13,473 bases of DNA. Origin: Hyphomicrobiales bacterium. GTDB taxonomy: Bacteria > Pseudomonadota > Alphaproteobacteria > Rhizobiales > Aestuariivirgaceae. The position numbers were made by a program, and so were the translations under genes. The stretch covers positions 1 through 13,473 of the forward strand of contig JALVRJ010000248.1 in NCBI GenBank assembly GCA_027031305.1, given 5' to 3'. The notes under the pieces are model-generated. The model was not told where the DNA came from, searched no databases, and saw only the letters and a list, made by a program, of their open reading frames with translations. Positions 6,831 through 13,473 of this stretch are shown in pieces (the stretch's first letter is position 1; each line of letters starts with the position of its first letter).

Positions 6831-9800
6831 CAGCCCACCTCCGCGAACCCGTTGTCGCGCAGCTCAATGAAGGTGCGCACCTCGACCGGGGTACTGGCCG
6901 CTTTCTCTATCTTGTCAGCACCGCCGGCAAAGCGGTTGACCAGGTCGGCGAATTTGGCGACAGCGGAATCGAATGTCTGCGCCCCACTGTTGAACAGGTC
7001 GTAAACGTCCACGGGGTTCTGGTCTGTCTGGTCACCAGGCTCGGCAGGCGTTACCGGATCGACGCCCACGGCGTCGGCCAGTTCCCGCGCGGCGGCGGCC
7101 ATGTCGGTATAGGCTTGCACCAGAGTGTCGTGTTCCTTCTGTACTTCTTCCCGCGCTTTGTCCAACTGGGCATTGGCACGCTCGTCGACTGAGCCCAGGA
7201 ACTCCTCGAACCCACCGGCGACCTGGGCTTTCTGTTCCTCGGAGAGGCTGTTCCAGGCGGCCATGGTGAGGCGGTTGATTTCGTTGACCGTCTGCGTGAT
7301 TTGCGCCGGGTCGGTCATATTGGCGAGGGATGCAGCCAGGGCTTCGGCCTGCTGTTTCTGGTACTCGTAGCGCTGCTGGTCTGTCATCTGGGACAGCCGG
7401 ATGGCCTCGATGGATTTTCCCAGGGTGGCGGTGACGGATTGCTGGGCGGCATCGATGGCGGCGAGGTACTGAAGCTCCATCTGGTAGCGCTGCTGCAGGC
7501 CGGCGGTGATGGTGCGGTTGGCCTCGATGCTGCCGTCGTAGGCGGCGATCTGCTCATACAGGCCGGCAGTGAACTCGGCCATGGCTTCGGTTTGGGTCAG
7601 GCCCGCCTGGCGCACCATCTCATCGTAATCGGCGAAGATGCTTTTGTAGCCCTCCAGGGTGGAGAAAAACGCGGTGACCTGGCCGATGATTTCTGTCATA
7701 TCAACACCGTTGGACACGCGCACCATGGCATCGTAGATGGCATCCGCGTCGCCACCGATTTCGTCAAAAACGATGTCGTAACGATCCCGGAGGTACGCCT
7801 GAACGTCTGGGATCGCGCGCTTTTTGACGATCTCGTCCATGCTGTTTGTGGCGGCCTGGATCTTGTCCAGAGCTTCATCACTGACATCAAACACCTGGGC
7901 CATGGCTTCGTCCATGACGGACAGCGTGACGAACAGGTCTTTCATTGCTGTCACATACTTCGCGCGCTCCTCATCAGACAACTGCTCGTCTTTGCCAAAT
8001 CCGCTTCCTCCGGCACCCATGCTGCCAAACACGGAGTTCACAGATACTGCAATCAATTCGCCATGTTTGCCGTACTGCCAGGCGCCGAAATCGGTTTTTT
8101 CCCAGGGGCGCTTTTTGTTGTCGTAATTCGGCTCCAGGCCGGGGATGATTCGGAACTTTGATGGCGATTCTTCATCACCGAAAGCCCGGGTCAATAGGCC
8201 ACCCAGCAGCGCACCTACCAGCATCCCGACAGGCCCGGCAATAGCGCCCAGGCCAATGGAATTCATAAACCCGGAGCCGACGCCCGTAGCCAGGCCATAA
8301 CCGAGGCTGCCACCCAGCCCGCCGGCCATGCCGGCGTACTTGCCCTTGCCGACCCAGTTGCCGATGAACGCCCCGGCAATGCCGGACAGCCCGTAGCCCA
8401 GGTTGGTGCCACCGAACATGGGGGTGACGCCCGGGCTGGGCGGCCCAGCGAATCCCGCGCCCACGCCGGACCCACCGTTGAACAGGCCCATGCCGCGGTT
8501 GAGGGTCATGGCGATGCTGTCGGAACCCAGGAATGAGCCGAGCTTTCCGAAGACGCTGCCGAAGCCGCCCTGGCCACCCAGCAGGCTTTGCCCGGCCTGG
8601 CCCGCCATGGACGTGCCCGGGCCGCCGCTGAACGCGGCGCCGATGCTCAGCACGATAGGCCGGGTCAGGGCCTGGTGGGCCAGCTCCGCCAACAGGTTGG
8701 CGAACCATTCCTTGATGCTCTCACCAAAATCCTTGGCCGAGTCGAAGGCGCCGCGCCAGAGGTCGCGGAAGATGTTGTCGACGGAGCTGATGGCGTTTTC
8801 CCAGACCTTTTGGAATTCGCCAGAGGTCTCCGCATTGGCTTTGGCAGCCTTGTCCATGGCGGCCTGTTGGTCGCGCAGGGCCTTGTTGGTGTCCCACACA
8901 GCCATTGCCGCTTGGATCTGCGCATCGTTGAAGCCCTGCAACGTCAGGGAGTATTCATAGGCGGCCCGCTCGCCTTCGGTGAGCCGCAGGTACTCCAGCG
9001 ACAATGACTTGATGATCTGGGCATAGGACTGACGGAGCTTGCCCTGGGCGCTGTTCAGTGTGTTGGTGCTCTTGGTGTTTCCCTGCGTGGCGGCGTCCGT
9101 CTTTTTCAGATGCTTGACAACATCATCCAGGGACTTGGCCTGGTGCGAGGTTTCCCAGTTCCATTTCTTGTATTCCGCCACGTTGGCATCGACGGTCTTA
9201 ACATACTGATCGTGCTCTTTGCGCAGGGTCTTGATGCGCTGCTCGATCTGATCTGCTTCGTGGCCGAACCCTTGCATGCTTGCGGCAGCAGAGAATAGCG
9301 AAGTTGACAGGTCATCAAACCCTATTGCGGCTGCCGCTTTCCCCAACTTGAAATATAACGAATAGAGCTTGTCATAGATGGCCTGTACAGATTTCACTGC
9401 CGCCAGATGGATGCTTTCCCACACCACCAGGGTGGTGGTCTTGAGCCAGTCCCAGGCTTTTTGAATGGCGCCAATATTATCGATCACGGAATCCCGCAGA
9501 AGCGGCATAGCTTCTTCCTTCAACCATGTGATAGAGCCTCGAAGTTTCTTTAGAGAAACCTCCAAACCATCTAGTACCGCCCCAACAACAAAAGAAACCG
9601 GCTGTTCAAACACCTCCATTAAGAGTCGATACTCATTCTTCACCCGAGTCCACATCTGACTCAAGTTGCCTGACATGGATTCTGCGGCTCCTTCATATTC
9701 ATTGAGGGCTTTGATCAGGGTGGTCTTGAAGAAGCTCGATGTAACCCGCCCCTCATTTACCATCCGACGGAATCCTCCAGATGCTAAACCTGCGGCCTTG

Positions 9801-10456
9801 TCGAGTTCCTGCAACAATCCAGGCAACGGTTCTGTTACCTGATTCAATTCTTCTGCCCTTAACGTGCCAGATGACATCCCCTGCGACAGGCCAAACATCG
9901 CTTGATTTAGTTGGACGGTTGACGCACCAAGGCGCGTCTGAATGTTGATCATCCCTTCAGTGATTTCCCTGGCTTCCTGCCGTGTGAGGATTCCTGCTTT
10001 CTCCAGTGTCAGCGTACGAGAATAACTTTCTCTAAGCGTGCTCAAATCTGCACTCATGCGTTGAGCGAGCTCGATCAGATATTCATTTTCCTGGTTGTAT
10101 TCTCGTGTGCTACCGACCAAATCCGTCAAACGTGACCGCAGCCCTTGCATGGTGCTGATGGACACCACCATGGTTTTTACTACGGCAGATAGAGCGAAGC
10201 CCCCGAGCATTCCTCTTAGGCTCCTCATGGCGACAGCTACGCCATGGGTCTCTTTCTTCAACCTCCGCGATTTCTTCCCCGCCTCCTCAGCCTCCTTGCC
10301 ATACTTGTCCAGCTTGTCCGCTGCCTGGCGGGCTTCGGTACCGGCATCATCCAGCTCACCCTTGAGCTTTTTGATGTCCTCTTTCGACACGCGCAACTCG
10401 CCGCGCAGGCCAGAGCCGTCGGCGGTGAGTCTTACTGTCAGTTCGAGGTCATTCAC
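6830..10456 (-). CDS. Tail tape measure protein
   Basis: A 1208-aa protein that sets tail length and is ejected into the cell envelope during infection. It starts at GTG 10456, overlapping the chaperone stop by 8 nt; the start MNDLELTVRLTADGSGLRGEL is typical of tape measures. A charged coiled coil covers about residues 20-75. A tape-measure N-terminal domain spans about 75-300 (including SRTLTLEKAGILTRQEAREI and LRAEELNQVTEPLPGLLQEL). A Gly/Ala/Phe-rich hydrophobic stretch covers about 606-756, likely membrane-inserting. More helical coils run to the end. The DNA coding about residues 70-385 is visibly richer in A+T than its surroundings, suggesting a recombined segment. No peptidase or lysozyme domain was recognised. 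Confidence 0.95.
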   Translation of the reverse strand: MNDLELTVRLTADGSGLRGELRVSKEDIKKLKGELDDAGTEARQAADKLDKYGKEAEEAGKKSRRLKKETHGVAVAMRSLRGMLGGFALSAVVKTMVVSISTMQGLRSRLTDLVGSTREYNQENEYLIELAQRMSADLSTLRESYSRTLTLEKAGILTRQEAREITEGMINIQTRLGASTVQLNQAMFGLSQGMSSGTLRAEELNQVTEPLPGLLQELDKAAGLASGGFRRMVNEGRVTSSFFKTTLIKALNEYEGAAESMSGNLSQMWTRVKNEYRLLMEVFEQPVSFVVGAVLDGLEVSLKKLRGSITWLKEEAMPLLRDSVIDNIGAIQKAWDWLKTTTLVVWESIHLAAVKSVQAIYDKLYSLYFKLGKAAAAIGFDDLSTSLFSAAASMQGFGHEADQIEQRIKTLRKEHDQYVKTVDANVAEYKKWNWETSHQAKSLDDVVKHLKKTDAATQGNTKSTNTLNSAQGKLRQSYAQIIKSLSLEYLRLTEGERAAYEYSLTLQGFNDAQIQAAMAVWDTNKALRDQQAAMDKAAKANAETSGEFQKVWENAISSVDNIFRDLWRGAFDSAKDFGESIKEWFANLLAELAHQALTRPIVLSIGAAFSGGPGTSMAGQAGQSLLGGQGGFGSVFGKLGSFLGSDSIAMTLNRGMGLFNGGSGVGAGFAGPPSPGVTPMFGGTNLGYGLSGIAGAFIGNWVGKGKYAGMAGGLGGSLGYGLATGVGSGFMNSIGLGAIAGPVGMLVGALLGGLLTRAFGDEESPSKFRIIPGLEPNYDNKKRPWEKTDFGAWQYGKHGELIAVSVNSVFGSMGAGGSGFGKDEQLSDEERAKYVTAMKDLFVTLSVMDEAMAQVFDVSDEALDKIQAATNSMDEIVKKRAIPDVQAYLRDRYDIVFDEIGGDADAIYDAMVRVSNGVDMTEIIGQVTAFFSTLEGYKSIFADYDEMVRQAGLTQTEAMAEFTAGLYEQIAAYDGSIEANRTITAGLQQRYQMELQYLAAIDAAQQSVTATLGKSIEAIRLSQMTDQQRYEYQKQQAEALAASLANMTDPAQITQTVNEINRLTMAAWNSLSEEQKAQVAGGFEEFLGSVDERANAQLDKAREEVQKEHDTLVQAYTDMAAAARELADAVGVDPVTPAEPGDQTDQNPVDVYDLFNSGAQTFDSAVAKFADLVNRFAGGADKIEKAASTPVEVRTFIELRDNGFAEVG

Positions 10457-10853
10457 GTTGCTGTGCCAGTTCGTTCAGTGTGGTGGCTTCGAGGATCTGC
10501 AGCCGGGCGAACAGCTGCGGGTAGTCCTGGTCGATGTCCGGACGGCCCTTGAGCACCGCTTCGATGCGGTGGTATTTGAGGCCGGTGCGGGCGCCGGTCA
10601 TGCCCGCGCGGTCCCACTGGGTGGCCATGGCCAGAAACAGCTGCAACGCGGGCCAGTTTGACGGCAGAACCCAGCAGATGTGATCTGTTGGGTTCGCAGC
10701 TTCGCGCCGGCGGGCCGCCTCGATGACTTCCGGCGGTTCGCCGGCGGCAATGAGTTCGTCAACCAGGGACTGTTCATTGCCGTGCAGCCAGTGCCTAGCG
10801 GCGGCGGCGAGATTTTCCGCCTCGGGGGCCGTCAGCCCCCGCAAAGGGTCGCC
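10449..10853 (-). CDS. Downstream frame of the tail assembly chaperone (made by frameshift)
   Basis: The 131-aa segment from TTG 10844, beginning LRGLTAPEAENLAAAARHWL, has no ATG and no clear ribosome site. It overlaps the upstream chaperone frame by 50 nt. It is in the frame reached by a -2 slip at GGGGGCGA. If ribosomes slip after GGG 10852-10854, the next codon is GGC at 10853 and the product is 102 residues of the upstream frame plus 134 more, 236 aa in all. The segment contains HICWVLPSNWPALQLFLAMATQW, typical of the T-like part that contacts the tape measure. Independent initiation at TTG 10844 is the alternative. Confidence 0.75.
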   Translation of the reverse strand, partial: GDPLRGLTAPEAENLAAAARHWLHGNEQSLVDELIAAGEPPEVIEAARRREAANPTDHICWVLPSNWPALQLFLAMATQWDRAGMTGARTGLKYHRIEAVLKGRPDIDQDYPQLFARLQILEATTLNELAQQRE

Positions 10854-11157
10854 CCCGGTGCATCTCGTAAATCTGCTTGGCGATGGCGCTCACCGCCTGG
10901 GGGGAGTTGAGCACCGCTTCCATGGCCTGTTCCTGCGGCAGGGGATTGCCGTCGGCATCACCCACATCCGACACGCTGACCAGGGCTTCTTCCACCAGCT
11001 CGACGAATGGCGCATCGGCCAGGGCTTCCATGCGCGCCTCGCTGAGGATCTTCAGCTCGGCGGTGAACTCGCCGGCGCTTTCATAGCCGTCGCCGTCGGC
11101 GGGAAACAGCACCTCAATGCGGCGCTTGACGGTGTTGTTTTTCTGCACTTTGAACAT
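10795..11157 (-). CDS. Tail assembly chaperone, short (G-type) form
   Basis: A 120-aa protein between the tail tube and tape measure genes, the fixed place of tail assembly chaperones. It is acidic and helical in the middle (SEARMEALADAPFVELVEEALVSV). Its last residues, GPRGGKSRRRR, are coded in the overlap with the next frame. Together with the longer frameshift product it should coat the tape measure during tube polymerisation and not remain in the virion. ATG 11157 is preceded by AGGA 8 nt away. The family is too divergent to name; position and frameshift geometry carry the call. Confidence 0.8.
   Translation of the reverse strand: MFKVQKNNTVKRRIEVLFPADGDGYESAGEFTAELKILSEARMEALADAPFVELVEEALVSVSDVGDADGNPLPQEQAMEAVLNSPQAVSAIAKQIYEMHRGRPFAGADGPRGGKSRRRR
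10849..10856 (-). promoter_or_regulatory. Programmed ribosomal frameshift site GGGGGCGA (-2)
   Basis: Codons 101-103 of the upstream chaperone frame read CGG GGG CGA, giving GGGGGCGA. I recall this as the slippery sequence of the -2 frameshift in phage Mu's tail assembly genes. It lies in the short overlap between the two chaperone frames. A -2 slip (equal in frame to +1) leads exactly into the downstream frame, whereas a -1 slip meets TGA 8 codons past the slip site. Five consecutive G residues allow re-pairing. Confidence 0.7.
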
Positions 11158-11178
11158 GGGTCGAATCCTGTTTATGGG

Positions 11179-12114
11179 TTATTTGATGGTGATCTTGATG
11201 TCGTCATCGCCGCTACTGGTGGGCAGCAGAACGAATGGGGTCTGCACCATGGCCACGCCGTTCTGATCGGTGTAGCTGGGTTTGCCCACCTCCAGGGCCG
11301 GCGCGCTGATCTCGATGATGTTGCCCGCGCTGGTGCCGTGCTCGTAGAGCATGGCGCCGGTCTGCTTGTCCTGGGCGCGGTCCCATACCGGGAAGCCGCT
11401 GGCATCCGGAGCTTCCATGGTGAAGGAACCGGATACCTGGCGGTCGGTGAGCAGGATTTCCTCGCCCGCTGTAGTTTCGTGGTGCACCAGATTGCCGCCC
11501 ATGTCCCAGTTGTAGGCCGCAGCGGGCACCGCCGTGCCATGCACGGTCAGCTCGTCGTTGGCGGCGCTGGTGGGTACCGGGGTTTGATAGGCGCTGTAGT
11601 CCCGGGCCGGGGCGGCGCTTTCGCTGATGGGCATGAACAGGCCCATGAACTTGAAGTGGAAGTCCGCGAACCCCTTCATATCGCCCTTGAAGGAAATGCT
11701 GCCCCGGGCGCCCAGGAGCTTGTGCAGGGTGCCGTCGATGTAGGTGTACAGGGACAGGGACGGGAAATTACTGGAGATGGGATCGTATTCCACACTGACG
11801 CCCGTAGTGACGGTTTCGGCGAAGCCGCAGCCCTGGATGAGGGGCCCATAGGCCGGGGCCGTGCCGGCCGCGCCAGAACCCGCCGCGTCCACGTCGAACT
11901 CGATCATCACGTATTTGCCCGCCAGCACCGTGGGCACCGCCCCCAGGCCGCCGCCATCGACATTGCGCTGCAACTCATCGCCCTCGAGGGGCGTGATGCT
12001 CAGGTTTTTGGTCTGCACCGCGTTGGTGGCAGTGGTCTGCGGGGTGGCATCGGTGCCGTAGGGGCTCTCGATAGCGGCAAAGACGACCTTCTTGCGAAAC
12101 AGTTTCTTGGCCAT
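11179..12114 (-). CDS. Major tail tube protein
   Basis: A 311-aa protein that polymerises into the tail tube. It starts MAKKLFRKKVVFAAIE and is beta-rich, with NLSITPLEGDELQRN near residue 37, typical of the Phage_tube_2 type in Mu-like siphophages. The middle includes ISFKGDMKGFADFHFKFMG. The C-terminal third (about 210-311) resembles an extra beta domain with EISAPALEVGKPSYTDQNG. The ATG is 2 nt after the preceding stop, with AAGG upstream. There is no sheath gene next to it, which fits a flexible, non-contractile tail. Confidence 0.85.
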   Translation of the reverse strand: MAKKLFRKKVVFAAIESPYGTDATPQTTATNAVQTKNLSITPLEGDELQRNVDGGGLGAVPTVLAGKYVMIEFDVDAAGSGAAGTAPAYGPLIQGCGFAETVTTGVSVEYDPISSNFPSLSLYTYIDGTLHKLLGARGSISFKGDMKGFADFHFKFMGLFMPISESAAPARDYSAYQTPVPTSAANDELTVHGTAVPAAAYNWDMGGNLVHHETTAGEEILLTDRQVSGSFTMEAPDASGFPVWDRAQDKQTGAMLYEHGTSAGNIIEISAPALEVGKPSYTDQNGVAMVQTPFVLLPTSSGDDDIKITIK

Positions 12115-12116
12115 GG

Positions 12117-12293
12117 TTACTTACCTTTTGCTCGGGATTTGGGGGCGGCCTTTTTCACCACGCGGGTGGGGGCGTCTTTTTCATCGGCCGCGCGGGCGCG
12201 GTTGCCCTTGGGGTGGTCCTGGGTGGTGGCCTTGACCAGCCGGGTCTTGCCGGTCTTGGGGTCTTTGACGTACTGTCCGCCGGATCGGCTCAT
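12117..12293 (-). CDS. Small basic protein, unknown
   Basis: A 58-aa protein beginning MSRSGGQYVKDPKTGKTRLV and ending in a Lys/Arg/Ala-rich tail (RVVKKAAPKSRAKGK). ATG 12293 has a GAGGA ribosome site 7 nt upstream that overlaps the stop of the gene before. Its place between the probable terminator and the tube gene equals that of Mu gp38 (DUF2635), also a small protein with a V-x-DP-x-TG-like start, but the rest does not match convincingly. It may be a disordered nucleic-acid- or tube-binding peptide. No domain is recognised. Confidence 0.75.
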   Translation of the reverse strand: MSRSGGQYVKDPKTGKTRLVKATTQDHPKGNRARAADEKDAPTRVVKKAAPKSRAKGK

Positions 12294-12303
12294 GGTTCTG
12301 TCC

Positions 12304-12753
12304 TCATGTTTGTCTGATGATGCTGGCGGTCCGGTACAGGTCCTGCCAGTAGAGGTAGTCGTTCTGCAGCCTCACCACCTGCCCGCCGGCATACTCGAAC
12401 TGCTCGGTATATTCATCGGGCGACCAGTTGAGCAGCCGCGCCTGGATTACATCTGAATATGCCTCAGCCAGGTCGGACGCATCACCCTGACGGGCGTCAG
12501 CGACATTCCGCACCACTGACACGATGCCGAACTGCGCCTCTACCCGCTGCATGACGGCGTCATCGTAGACATTGGGACCAGGGCGCAGCCGGGCGCGGTA
12601 GATGTAGCAGCCCGGGGCGCTGACGCGGCCATTCAGGATGTTAGCGATGCCAGCCGCGCCGGCCACCTCGCGGAAAGGACGCAGGCCGGCGGCAGTAAAA
12701 TCCGCGGCGCTTGCGGCAATGCGGGTTTCGATTTGCTGGCGCAGGGTGCTCAT
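12304..12753 (-). CDS. Probable tail terminator / Mu gp37-position protein
   Basis: A 149-aa protein beginning MSTLRQQIETRIAA. Its N-terminal helix, central beta strands (CYIYRARLRPG, FGIVSVVRNV) and later W-containing helix (VIQARLLNWSPD) fit the fold of phage tail terminators, which cap the tube and join it to the head. It lies between the DUF1320 connector and the tail tube gene, as such proteins do. Its start overlaps the previous stop as ATGA, so translation is coupled. Family membership is from pattern and order; DUF1834 (Mu gp37) is the other candidate. Confidence 0.6.
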   Translation of the reverse strand: MSTLRQQIETRIAASAADFTAAGLRPFREVAGAAGIANILNGRVSAPGCYIYRARLRPGPNVYDDAVMQRVEAQFGIVSVVRNVADARQGDASDLAEAYSDVIQARLLNWSPDEYTEQFEYAGGQVVRLQNDYLYWQDLYRTASIIRQT

Positions 12754-13175
12754 ATAAAGCTGTTGTCATCCCGGTTGAACACATTGCCGCCGGAGCTGAT
12801 CTGGGCGGTGTTGTTGCTGGCGGGCTTGCCGCCGCTGGCGTCGATGCCGATGCTGATGCGGCCCGCGCCAATGCCGTCGAGCTCGCGCAGCAGGGCCTCG
12901 CGGTCCTTGCGCAGGTCGTCTGTCATCTGCCGGTTTTGCTCATACAGGTTGAGCATGGTAAGGCGGCAGGCCAGTTTTTCCAGCACCAGGGGCACGGGGC
13001 TGATGGGCAGGCTGTAACGCCCGCCCAGGCGGCTGTCGATGGTGGCCGAGGCATCGGCAATGGCGTCGTCCAGGCGCTGGCTGTTGATGGCGCCCGTGCC
13101 TTCGCGGTCGGTGAGCTGGATCAGCTCGTCCTCGGAGTAGCGGTCGATGAGGTTTTGCTCAGTGCAGTAGGCCAT
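12750..13175 (-). CDS. Mu gp36-like protein, DUF1320 (head-tail connector)
   Basis: A 141-aa protein with the DUF1320 pattern: AYCTEQNLIDRYSEDELIQL at the start, ATIDSRLGGRYSLP around residue 50 and a helical LACRLTMLNLYEQNR segment. The family includes Mu gp36 and Haemophilus FluMu homologues, and the fold is related to head-tail adaptors, so a connector role is inferred. ATG 13175 follows the previous stop by 1 nt. The C-terminal 30 residues are Gly/Ser/Asn-rich and look flexible. Confidence 0.88.
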   Translation of the reverse strand: MAYCTEQNLIDRYSEDELIQLTDREGTGAINSQRLDDAIADASATIDSRLGGRYSLPISPVPLVLEKLACRLTMLNLYEQNRQMTDDLRKDREALLRELDGIGAGRISIGIDASGGKPASNNTAQISSGGNVFNRDDNSFI

Positions 13176-13176
13176 G

Positions 13177-13290
13177 TCAGTGTCCCGAGTCCTGTACGTG
13201 GATCAGCAGGGTTTCGCCGGCGGCCGCGCCCAGTGACCAACCCGCATCCTGCGCCAGGAGATCCCACCCGTTGGGGATATAGTTGGCCAC
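13177..13290 (-). CDS. Small 37-aa protein, GTG start, unknown
   Basis: A short gene starting GTG at 13290 and reading VANYIPNGWDLLAQDAGWSL onward to stop TGA at 13177. It fills the gap between the FluMu-type gene and the DUF1320 gene, with an AGG ribosome site 6 nt before GTG and 1 nt between its stop and the next ATG. It is in the same frame as the upstream gene, separated by that gene's TGA and four codons. A read-through extension would join the two. Composition (W, N, G, hydrophobics) is protein-like. I do not recognise a family. Confidence 0.6.
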   Translation of the reverse strand: MANYIPNGWDLLAQDAGWSLGAAAGETLLIHVQDSGH

Positions 13291-13302
13291 CGGTCGCCTG
13301 CC

Positions 13303-13473
13303 TCAAACGGCTTCCACGCGGAACATGGGGTCGGCCTCCAGGGCGGCGAGCTGGTCCTCGGAGAGTTCATCCGGGCCGATCTCGGTGGTGCCCCGCCAGG
13401 CGCGGCCGGCGCGGCGGAATCCGTCGCGCTTGACGGTGATGCGGTAGCCGCCGGATTCGGCATTGGCTTCGGC
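13303..13473 (-). CDS. C-terminal part of Mu-like FluMu/HI1506-type protein (gp35 position)
   Basis: The last 56 codons are visible; the start is beyond the right edge. The sequence contains ITVKRDGFRRAGRAWRG, then ELSEDQLAALEADPMFRVEAV, the small domain known from Haemophilus HI1506 (Mu-like FluMu N-terminal domain family). In Mu-like phages it sits right before the gp36-like gene, as here. Its function is not well established; the position after the head genes suggests head completion. A preceding Gly/Ala-rich part is cut off. Confidence 0.75.
   Translation of the reverse strand, partial: AEANAESGGYRITVKRDGFRRAGRAWRGTTEIGPDELSEDQLAALEADPMFRVEAV

Noticed and set aside
7301..8161. 286-aa plus-strand open frame
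   Set aside because: Antisense shadow of the tape measure gene, with no ribosome site or domain.
10723..12456. 577-aa plus-strand open frame
   Set aside because: Antisense to the chaperone, tube and terminator genes; it crosses several real gene borders and matches no family.

Overview
This window is the 3' (late) part of a Mu-like, transposable-type prophage or phage in a Gram-negative bacterium, most likely a proteobacterium. Every convincing gene except one short flank fragment lies on the minus strand. The reading direction is therefore from the right edge (late head/connector genes) to the left edge (right end of the phage genome). Genes are packed with 1-8 nt overlaps or very short gaps, as in one long late operon. 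The organism is inferred from the phage type, the high-GC coding style and a secreted SLH-domain protein; no host marker gene is present.

Region by region, in direction of transcription. (1) 13473-12304: the end of a FluMu/HI1506-type (Mu gp35) protein, a 37-aa GTG-started gene, a Mu gp36-like DUF1320 connector, and a probable tail terminator. (2) 12293-10449: a 58-aa basic protein, the tail tube protein, and a two-frame tail assembly chaperone. The chaperone frames meet at GGGGGCGA, the motif I remember as the -2 frameshift site of phage Mu. (3) 10456-2772: a 1208-aa tape measure protein, then two small tail-tip proteins and a 1073-aa gpJ-like tip protein. This is a flexible (siphovirus-like) tail set, not Mu's contractile one. 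It recalls the Mu-like siphophages of Pseudomonas such as B3 and D3112. (4) 2769-1678: a tail fibre. (5) 1659-294: accessory genes at the phage right end. These are a secreted protein with one S-layer homology domain, a 160-nt structured non-coding spacer, and a D12-class DNA adenine methyltransferase. The methyltransferase sits where Mu carries its DNA modification gene mom.

Left of the methyltransferase, about 236-279 carries GCGAAAAC-type motifs and an inverted repeat that look like a Mu-type transposon end. I propose that 1-235 is host DNA. It holds the last 21 codons of a plus-strand gene, a REP-like motif and a strong hairpin. The exact junction cannot be proven without the other phage end.

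The structural genes together build the tail. The chaperone loads the tape measure, the tube protein polymerises around it, the terminator and connectors join it to the head, and the tip proteins and fibre bind the cell. The SLH protein and methyltransferase look like cargo for surface interaction and DNA protection.
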